NCBI RefSeq assembly: GCF_902499175.1
Contig: NZ_CABVQC010000026.1
Location: 41,533 to 105,532 of the forward strand
Direction: 5' to 3'
Length of the DNA stretch: 64,000 bases
Source: Burkholderia aenigmatica
Lineage (GTDB): Bacteria > Pseudomonadota > Gammaproteobacteria > Burkholderiales > Burkholderiaceae
Both the position numbers and the translations under genes were made by a program. Within the stretch, counting starts at the first letter, position 1; every line of letters starts with the position of its first letter. The notes beneath the pieces were generated by a model. That model worked only from the letters and a program-made list of their open reading frames with translations, had not been told where the DNA came from and ran no database searches. This document shows positions 58,131 to 64,000 of the stretch, piece after piece.

Positions 58131-58388
58131 CGTGAACTCCTTTGTTGCATGCGCGTAAAACGGCGCCGGCAGCGCCGCGACAGGCGGTCATTAGAGCATG
58201 GATCGATGCGGGCTGCTGGCGACGGAACCGTGCGTGCCAGTGCGTATGCGCAGTCGTGCGCGCGCGTCGAGTCGCATGGTGTCGGGGGCAATCGCGTGTC
58301 GTGCCGAGTCGTCGAGATTGGGGGCGTCGCCGTGCAGCATCGGGTCGATGCGGTGGCGACGCGTCCATTCGAAAGCGGGCGCGACGGC

Positions 58389-59180
58389 TCAGCGTTTGTA
58401 GCGGGGCTGGCGTTTCTCGAGAAATGCGGTGATGCCTTCGAGCCCGTCCGCATGATGCAGCGATGCGACGAAATGATCGCGCTCGGTGCCGAGATGCGCG
58501 TCGAGCGGCTGCATCGTTGCGTCGTCGAGCAGCGACTTGATGCGCGTGAGTGCGTTCGGCGAGATGCCGGCGAGCGCATCGGCCCATGCGAGCGCGTCGG
58601 ACAGTGCCGCGCCGGGCACGGCGAGCCGGTTGACGACGCCGAGCGTGTGCAGACGTTCGGCTGCGACAGGCTTGCCTTCGAACAGGATCTCGGCCGCGAT
58701 CGCACGCGGCAGTGCGCGCGCGATGAACCACGAACCGCCCCCGTCGGGCGTCAGGCCGACACGCGCGTACGACATCACGAACTTCGCATCGTGCGCGGCG
58801 ACGACCAGGTCGCACGCGAGCGCGAGCGAGAAGCCCGCGCCGGCCGCGGCGCCTTCGACCGCCGCGATCACCGGCTTCGTCGAAGCGTGGATCGCCGTTA
58901 CCCATGCGGCGAGCTGATCGATGCTGTCGGCCTGGTAGGACGGATCCTTTGAACGGTTGTCGAGCAGCCGGTTCAGGTTGCCGCCGGCGCAGAAGAAGCG
59001 ATCGGCGCCGGTGAGCACGACTGCGCGAATCCCTGGATCGCGTTCGGCGGTGGCGAGCGCTTCGATGCCGGCCGCGTACATGTCGGGATGCAGCGCGTTG
59101 CGTGCGCCGGGATTGGATAGCGTGAGGACGAGCGTCGATTCGCTCTCGGGCGGACGCGAGGCCAGCAGTTCAGCACTCAT
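58389..59180 (-). CDS. Enoyl-CoA hydratase/isomerase family protein
   Basis: This crotonase-fold protein of about 263 residues has oxyanion-hole motifs FCAGGNL and AAVEGAAAGAGFSLALACD. The residue aligned to the second catalytic glutamate appears as Asp in LTPDGGGSWF, as in many isomerase-like members. The ATG at 59178-59180 has GGAGA upstream and is preferred; an ATG at 59195 would add five residues without a ribosome site. It may share a substrate pathway with the plus-strand ACAD-MaoC genes. Confidence 0.9.
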   Translation of the reverse strand: MSAELLASRPPESESTLVLTLSNPGARNALHPDMYAAGIEALATAERDPGIRAVVLTGADRFFCAGGNLNRLLDNRSKDPSYQADSIDQLAAWVTAIHASTKPVIAAVEGAAAGAGFSLALACDLVVAAHDAKFVMSYARVGLTPDGGGSWFIARALPRAIAAEILFEGKPVAAERLHTLGVVNRLAVPGAALSDALAWADALAGISPNALTRIKSLLDDATMQPLDAHLGTERDHFVASLHHADGLEGITAFLEKRQPRYKR

Positions 59181-59381
59181 GCGGCGTGTCTCCATCGGAT
59201 GGCGGGGCTATGGCGGCGGGCGCATGGCACGCGCGGATGCGGCCGATGCCGTAGCAGATGTATTGTTGTCGTGACGGACGCAAAACTTGCTTTAGACTAG
59301 CACGAACGTGCTTTTCAGCGCGACGAATCCCGATGCGGCCGGCACCGTTGCGGCCGCGTTCCAGCAACGAAGGAGACTCCG

Positions 59382-60038
59382 ATGCTACAGCTGTGCGGTA
59401 TTCCGTTGTCCAACTATTACAACAAGGTGAAGTTCGTCCTGCTCGAACACGACATTCCGTTCGAGGAGTCGGTGTGCGGTTTGCCGATCAGCGATCCGGC
59501 CCAGCTCGCCGATTCGCCGCTCGGCAAGATTCCGTTCCTGAAAACGGAGGAAGGCGCGCTGTTCGAGTCGCAGGTGATAGTCGAGTACCTGGCGGCACGC
59601 TATCCCGAGAAGGGGATTTTCCCGGCGACCCCGTTCGCGGCGGCGAAGGTGCGCGAACTGGTCGAAACGCTCGAACTGTATCTCGAATGGATGGCGCGCG
59701 AGGTCTATACGGAAGCGTTTTTCGGCGGCAAGGTCAGCGACGGGATGAAGGCGCATGTCGAGAAGCGCCTGCCACGCGCGATCGATGCGTTCAAGCAGAT
59801 GACGCAGTTTTCGCCGTATGTGCTCGGCGAGTCGTTCAGCCTGGCGGACATCGCCGCATCGATCCATCTGCCGGTCATCGGAATGGCGACGAAGGCCGTG
59901 TTCGGACGTGACTTCCTGCTCGATGCGGGCATCGACTGGAAGGCTCACGCGAAGCAGGTCGGCGAGCGGCCTGCTGCACAGCGCGTGGCGGCCGATCGGA
60001 AGGCCTATATCGAAGCGACGAGCGGCGCACGTTCGTAA
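59382..60038 (+). CDS. Glutathione S-transferase family protein
   Basis: This 218-residue GST has an N-terminal thioredoxin domain (GIPLSNYYNKVKFVLLEHDI; LGKIPFLKTEEG; LFESQVIVEYLAARYP) and a helical C-terminal domain (VLGESFSLADIAASI). The active-site region is Ser/Asn/Tyr rather than Cys. Specific substrate unknown. TAGACT at 59293-59298 is a weak -10 candidate upstream. Confidence 0.92.
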   Translation: MLQLCGIPLSNYYNKVKFVLLEHDIPFEESVCGLPISDPAQLADSPLGKIPFLKTEEGALFESQVIVEYLAARYPEKGIFPATPFAAAKVRELVETLELYLEWMAREVYTEAFFGGKVSDGMKAHVEKRLPRAIDAFKQMTQFSPYVLGESFSLADIAASIHLPVIGMATKAVFGRDFLLDAGIDWKAHAKQVGERPAAQRVAADRKAYIEATSGARS

Positions 60039-60053
60039 AGCGCGGGGCCGGCG

Positions 60054-60072
60054 GGGCGGCGCGACGCCGCCC
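60054..60072. terminator. Hairpin between convergent GST and aminotransferase genes
   Basis: GGGCGGCG (60054-60061) and CGCCGCCC (60065-60072) pair over a CGA loop. No T-run on either side; it may be a weak bidirectional terminator. Confidence 0.45.
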
Positions 60073-60081
60073 GTGCGGGAC

Positions 60082-61254
60082 TTACAGGCGGGCGAGCCGC
60101 TCGAGCGCGGACGCGAGCGTGCTTTCCTGCTTCGCGAAGCAGAATCGGACGACGCCCGATTCGTGCGGCTCGTGATAGAACGCCGACACCGGAATGGCGG
60201 CCACGCCGATCTCCGACGTGAGCCACTTCGAGAATTCCGCTTCCGGCAGGTCGCTGATCGCCGAATAGTCGACGCACTGGAAGTACGTGCCGGTGCAGGG
60301 CAGCAGCTTGAAGCGCGTGCGCTCGAGGCCGGCCCGGAAGAAGTCACGCTTCTTCTGATAGAAGTCGGCAAGCGTCAGGTACGGCGCCGGATCGCGCAGG
60401 TAATCGGCGAGCCCGATCTGCATCGGCGTGTTCACCGTGAACACGTTGAACTGGTGGACCTTGCGGAATTCCGCTGTCAGCGCTGCAGGCGCTGCAACAT
60501 AACCGACCTTCCAGCCCGTCACGTGATAAGTCTTGCCGAAGCTCGACACGATGAAGCTGCGCGCGGCGAGTTCCGGATAGCGCGCGACGCTCTCGTGGCG
60601 CGCGCCGTCATAGACCATGTGTTCGTAAACCTCGTCGGACAGGATCAGCACGTTGGTGCCGCGCACGATCTCTTCGAGCTTGCGCATGTCCGCCTCGCGC
60701 CACACGGTACCCGTCGGGTTATGCGGCGTGTTGATCAGGATCATGCGCGTTTTCGGCGTGACGGCGGCCGCCAGACGGTCGAACGGAATCGCGTAGTCGG
60801 GCGCTTCCAGCGTGACGAACACGGGCTTGCCGCCCGCGAGTTCGATCGACGGCAGGTAGCTGTCGTAGGTCGGTTCGACGACGATCACTTCATCACCCGG
60901 ATGCACCGTACACATGATCGCGGTCAGCAGCGCCTGCGTCGCGCCGGCCGTCACGGTGATTTCGGTCGCCGGATCGTAGCGCCGGCCATAGACCTGCGCG
61001 ATCTTGTCCGCGATCGCATCGCGCAGCGGCGCGACCCCGGCCATCGGCGGATACTGGTTGTGCCCGTTGCGCATCGCGGCGGCAACCGCATCGACGATGC
61101 GCGGATCGCAGTCGAAATCCGGAAAGCCCTGGCCGAGGTTCACCGCGCCTTTTTCGGCGGCAAGCGCGCTCATGACCGTGAAGATCGTCGTGCCGACGTT
61201 CGGCAGGCGCGAGGGGAAAACGGGAGTCGTTGGCATGTCTGAAGGAGCGTTCAT
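60082..61254 (-). CDS. PLP-dependent aminotransferase (methionine aminotransferase type)
   Basis: This 390-residue fold-type I aminotransferase has NLGQGFPDFDCDP near the start, INTPHNPTGTVW, LSDEVYEHMVYDG and the PLP lysine in SSFGKTYHVTGWKVGY. It resembles E. coli YbdL, which uses methionine, and mammalian kynurenine aminotransferases. It lies 33 bases downstream of the PIN gene and is probably co-transcribed with it. Confidence 0.92.
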   Translation of the reverse strand: MNAPSDMPTTPVFPSRLPNVGTTIFTVMSALAAEKGAVNLGQGFPDFDCDPRIVDAVAAAMRNGHNQYPPMAGVAPLRDAIADKIAQVYGRRYDPATEITVTAGATQALLTAIMCTVHPGDEVIVVEPTYDSYLPSIELAGGKPVFVTLEAPDYAIPFDRLAAAVTPKTRMILINTPHNPTGTVWREADMRKLEEIVRGTNVLILSDEVYEHMVYDGARHESVARYPELAARSFIVSSFGKTYHVTGWKVGYVAAPAALTAEFRKVHQFNVFTVNTPMQIGLADYLRDPAPYLTLADFYQKKRDFFRAGLERTRFKLLPCTGTYFQCVDYSAISDLPEAEFSKWLTSEIGVAAIPVSAFYHEPHESGVVRFCFAKQESTLASALERLARL

Positions 61255-61287
61255 CGATACGGTCGAAAGCGGGTGGAGGTGCGTGCG

Positions 61288-61767
61288 TCAGGCCGGCGTG
61301 GCGTCGAGCGCGCAGGCCTCGGCAAAGGGTGCAGGCTGCGCGATCCGGAAGCCGAAGTCGCGCGCGGTGCGCTTCGCGAGCTTCAGCAGCGCGCGGTCTT
61401 TCGACACGAGCCACTCGGCCTGGGCGGCGCGGGCGAGTTCAAGAAACTTCTGGTCGTCGCGGTCCTTGCACTTCGGTAATGGCGGCGCGTCGGCGTCGAT
61501 GGACGGCGGCTCGACGAGGCTCGCCAGGCGGGCGACGGTCGCGAGCGCGGCCGCCTTGTCGACTGCGCGCGACTGGAACTGCGGATAGTCGAGCACATAC
61601 TCGAGTTCGGTCAGGCAGCGGCCGTCGATCACGGCGGCAAGCGTGCCGCGTTCGAGCGCGGCCCGGATCGGGCGCGTAGCGGGGTCGTCGAATACGAGGA
61701 TGTCGATCCAGACGTTCGAGTCGAGCACGACGCGATGTGCGGCATGCGGGGCGAGAGAGCGGGTCAT
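61288..61767 (-). CDS. PIN-domain protein, putative toxin family
   Basis: This 159-residue protein has a PIN nuclease-like acidic set: Asp16 in VVLDSNVWIDIL, Glu54 in LTELEYVLD and acidic residues in KDRDDQKFLELA, with a later lysine-aspartate SKDRAL. It fits the putative toxin PIN family (TIGR00305-type). No antitoxin gene is adjacent; the neighbour is an aminotransferase. It may be a ribonuclease with a housekeeping role. Confidence 0.88.
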   Translation of the reverse strand: MTRSLAPHAAHRVVLDSNVWIDILVFDDPATRPIRAALERGTLAAVIDGRCLTELEYVLDYPQFQSRAVDKAAALATVARLASLVEPPSIDADAPPLPKCKDRDDQKFLELARAAQAEWLVSKDRALLKLAKRTARDFGFRIAQPAPFAEACALDATPA

Positions 61768-61771
61768 TCGT

Positions 61772-61777
61772 TACAAT
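61772..61777 (+). promoter_or_regulatory. -10 box of yaaA
   Basis: TACAAT lies 48 bases before yaaA in the short divergent gap with the PIN gene. No matching -35 box was identified. Confidence 0.4.
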
Positions 61778-61824
61778 CGGTGGTTTTCGTCTGACCGCAA
61801 GGCACGGCGTGCCAGCGAGCCTAT

Positions 61825-62607
61825 ATGATAATCGTTCTCTCTCCAGCCAAATCCCTCGACTACGATACGCCCGCGCACGTCCAGTCTTACACGAAGCCTG
61901 CATTCGTCGACGACGCGTCGGAGCTGATCGACGGCCTGCGCAAGCTTTCGCCGCAGGACATCGCGACGCTGATGGATATCTCCGATCCGCTCGCACGCCT
62001 GAATTTCCAGCGCTACGCGGACTGGTCGCCGACCTTTACGCCGGCCAACGCGAAGCAGGCCGTGCTCGCGTTCAACGGCGATGTATATGAAGGATTCGAC
62101 GCCAAATCGCTGTCGTCCGCCGATCTCGACTATGCGCAGCAGCACGTGCGCGTGCTGTCGGGCCTGTACGGGCTGTTGCGTCCGCTCGATCTGCTGCAGC
62201 CGTACCGTCTCGAGATGGGTACGCGCTTCGCGAACGCGCGCGGCAAGGATCTGTATGCGTTCTGGGGCGATCGCATCACGCGGGCGCTGAACGAACAGCT
62301 CGAAACGCGCAGCGGCGCGGCGCGCGTGCTGGTCAACTGCGCGTCGACCGAATACTTCAAGTCGGTCAAGCCGAAACTGCTGGCCGCACCCGTCATCACG
62401 CCGGTGTTCGAGGACTGGAAGGGCGGCCGCTACAAGATCATCAGCTTCCATGCGAAGCGGGCGCGCGGCCTGATGGCGCGTTTTATCGTCGAGAACCGTA
62501 TTACCGACCCGAAGGCGCTGAAGGATTTCGCGACGGAAGGCTATGCGTTCGATGCGGCTGCGTCGAACGATTCGACTTACGTATATCGCCGGCGCGTCGG
62601 CGAGTGA
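61825..62607 (+). CDS. yaaA: Peroxide stress protein YaaA
   Basis: This 260-residue DUF328/UPF0246 protein begins [16 protein letters not shown] and has [20 protein letters not shown] and [16 protein letters not shown]. In E. coli YaaA limits free iron during peroxide stress and binds DNA. It has the expected length. Confidence 0.96.
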   Translation: MIIVLSPAKSLDYDTPAHVQSYTKPAFVDDASELIDGLRKLSPQDIATLMDISDPLARLNFQRYADWSPTFTPANAKQAVLAFNGDVYEGFDAKSLSSADLDYAQQHVRVLSGLYGLLRPLDLLQPYRLEMGTRFANARGKDLYAFWGDRITRALNEQLETRSGAARVLVNCASTEYFKSVKPKLLAAPVITPVFEDWKGGRYKIISFHAKRARGLMARFIVENRITDPKALKDFATEGYAFDAAASNDSTYVYRRRVGE

Positions 62608-62695
62608 CCCTGTCGGCCGTTCACGAGACGGCCGGCGCATGCATGAGGCCGGGCAGGCGTTACACCGCTTGTTCCGGTCGCCCCAGGAGAGACAG

Positions 62696-63850
62696 ATGGC
62701 CCTTTCGATCACCAGCAATTTCGACGCAGGCGCAATCGACGTCGTGTCGTGCGACAGTCCCGATGCGATTCGGCTGCGCGTGCGTGGCGACAACCAGTCG
62801 GAATTCGCGCAATGGTTTTACTACCGCTTGACGGGCGCACGCGGCGAGCGCTGCGTGATGACGTTCGAGAATGCTGCCGAATGCGCATATCCGTCGGGCT
62901 GGCGCAATTACAGTGCGGTGGCGAGCTATGACCGGGTCGACTGGTTCCGCGTGCCGACGACGTTCGACGGCAAGACGATGACCATCGACCATACGCCTGA
63001 ATTCGACAGCATCTACTACGCGTATTTCGAACCGTACTCGGAAGAGCGTCACGCGGCATTTCTCGGCGCGGTTCAACAACTGCCGCAGGCGAGCGTCGTC
63101 GAACTCGGCCGCACGGTCGAAGGCCGTCCGATGTCGCTGCTGACGCTCGGTACGCCGGAAACCGACGGCACGCCGAAGAAGAAGGTGTGGATCATCGCGC
63201 GCCAGCATCCCGGCGAGTCGATGGCCGAGTGGTTCGTCGAAGGCCTCGTCAAGCGGCTGGCCGGTTGGGGCGACTGGGCCGGTGATCCGGTCGCGCGCAA
63301 GCTGTACGATCGCGTGACGTTCCACATCGTCCCGAACATGAACCCGGACGGCAGCGTGCATGGCAACCTGCGCACCAATGCGGCAGGCGCGAACCTGAAC
63401 CGCGAGTGGATGGCGCCCGATGCCGAGCGCAGCCCCGAGGTGCTGGCGGTGCGCGATGCGATCCATGCGATCGGCTGCGACATGTTCTTCGACATTCACG
63501 GCGACGAGGATCTGCCGTATGTGTTCGTTGCCGGGTCGGAGATGTTGCCGAGCTTCACCGAGCAGCAGGGCAAGGAGCAGACCGCATTCATCGACGCGTT
63601 CAAGGTCGCGAGCCCCGACTTCCAGACTGAACACGGCTATGCGGCGAGCAAATACAAGGAGGACGCGCTCAAGCTCGCGTCGAAGTACATCGGCCACCAG
63701 TTCGGCTGCCTGTCGCTGACGCTCGAGATGCCGTTCAAGGACAACGCGAACCTGCCCGACGAGCGAGTCGGCTGGAACGGCGAGCGCAGTGCGGCGCTTG
63801 GCGCAGCGATGCTGGCGGCGATCCTGGTGCACGTCGACACGTTCGCGTAA
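62696..63850 (+). CDS. M14 family carboxypeptidase with N-terminal beta domain (Nna1-like)
   Basis: This 384-residue metallopeptidase has an N-terminal domain of about 110 residues (WFYYRLTGARGERCVMTFENA) like that of cytosolic carboxypeptidases, followed by the M14 catalytic domain. Zinc ligands are His171 and Glu174 (HPGES) and His268 (DIHGDED). NMNPDG and NLNREW form the substrate pocket, and the general-base Glu is in LTLEMPF. Eukaryotic relatives remove glutamates from tubulin; the bacterial substrate is unknown. ATG 62696 follows CAGGAGAG. Confidence 0.92.
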   Translation: MALSITSNFDAGAIDVVSCDSPDAIRLRVRGDNQSEFAQWFYYRLTGARGERCVMTFENAAECAYPSGWRNYSAVASYDRVDWFRVPTTFDGKTMTIDHTPEFDSIYYAYFEPYSEERHAAFLGAVQQLPQASVVELGRTVEGRPMSLLTLGTPETDGTPKKKVWIIARQHPGESMAEWFVEGLVKRLAGWGDWAGDPVARKLYDRVTFHIVPNMNPDGSVHGNLRTNAAGANLNREWMAPDAERSPEVLAVRDAIHAIGCDMFFDIHGDEDLPYVFVAGSEMLPSFTEQQGKEQTAFIDAFKVASPDFQTEHGYAASKYKEDALKLASKYIGHQFGCLSLTLEMPFKDNANLPDERVGWNGERSAALGAAMLAAILVHVDTFA

Positions 63851-63868
63851 GCGTAGCGTCGCGTCGCC

Positions 63869-64000
63869 TGTCAAGTCCTGAAATAGGTTGACAGTATCCA
63901 GACGCTAGAACGCCCGATGCACTGCATCGGGCGTTTTGTATTTCAGGGCGGCATGTGGCCGCTCGTGGTTGTAGATGCGCACCGACTGTTCGACCATCTT
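63869..64000 (-). mobile_element. End of an IS3-family insertion sequence
   Basis: The sequence from 63869 (TGTCAAGTCCTGAAATAGG, then TTGACA) has the TG terminus and terminal repeat of an IS3-family element, followed by the 3' end of its transposase on the minus strand. The other end is outside the window, so intactness and target duplication cannot be judged. It lies 18 bases beyond the carboxypeptidase stop. Confidence 0.85.
63905..64000 (-). CDS. IS3-family transposase (OrfB) C-terminus, partial
   Basis: The 31 visible codons end in the integrase-core tail SVRIYNHERPHAALKYKTPD followed by AVHRAF and TAG. This is the conserved C-terminus of IS3-family DDE transposases. The gene continues beyond base 64000. 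Confidence 0.92.
   Translation of the reverse strand, partial: KMVEQSVRIYNHERPHAALKYKTPDAVHRAF

Noticed and set aside
61288..61824. Type II toxin-antitoxin module around the PIN gene
   Set aside because: No small antitoxin-like frame with a ribosome site is adjacent on either side.

Overview
The window is high-GC DNA with the codon use, gene content and gene order of a Burkholderia main chromosome, most likely a Burkholderia cepacia complex member. This assignment is inferred from protein sequences and synteny; no search was run. Nearly everything is housekeeping DNA. The only mobile element seen is the end of an IS3-family insertion sequence at the right edge.

Layout. 1-3772: end of kdpC, then kdpD-kdpE (potassium sensing). 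3931-10028: small plus-strand genes: a DUF333 secreted protein, a guanidine-II riboswitch with its gdx/sugE exporter, a DUF4126 membrane protein, an FtsX-like permease, a truncated haemoglobin, an AlaX-type tRNA-editing protein and DUF924. 10192-17158: minus-strand envelope and regulatory genes: GT39 glycosyltransferase, SDR, LOG protein, TetR regulator, DgkA, GT4-type glycosyltransferase and an LpxH-like phosphatase. 17384-19670: minus-strand operon of an ECF-like sigma factor, DUF3619, DUF3106 and an RDD protein.

20025-27017: branched-chain amino acid and phospholipid block: ilvI-ilvH-ilvC, terminator, psd-pssA, terminator, then leuA behind an apparently leaderless, leucine-rich leader peptide that uses rare CTA codons. 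27090-31644: SulP transporter with beta-carbonic anhydrase, a lipoprotein and an amino-acid-type binding protein. 31752-36978: rpsO, pnp (with an RNase III-type leader hairpin), quinone oxidoreductase, tpiA and secG.

37091-52516: tRNA-Leu(GAG), then the complete 14-gene nuo operon for respiratory complex I, closed by a translationally coupled DUF2818 gene. Directly after its stop codon lies a 320-bp element with perfect 33-bp terminal inverted repeats and two internal hairpin arms (52517-52836), the most unusual structure in the window.

52865-63850: Nudix hydrolase, DUF1178, an acyl-CoA dehydrogenase pair with a MaoC hydratase pair, two GSTs, an enoyl-CoA hydratase, a methionine-type aminotransferase with an upstream PIN protein, yaaA and an M14 carboxypeptidase. 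63869-64000: IS3-family end.

I found no CRISPR array, prophage, integron or clear defence system. The observations most worth following up are the nested inverted-repeat element, the leuA leader, the sigma factor operon and the paired acyl-CoA dehydrogenases.
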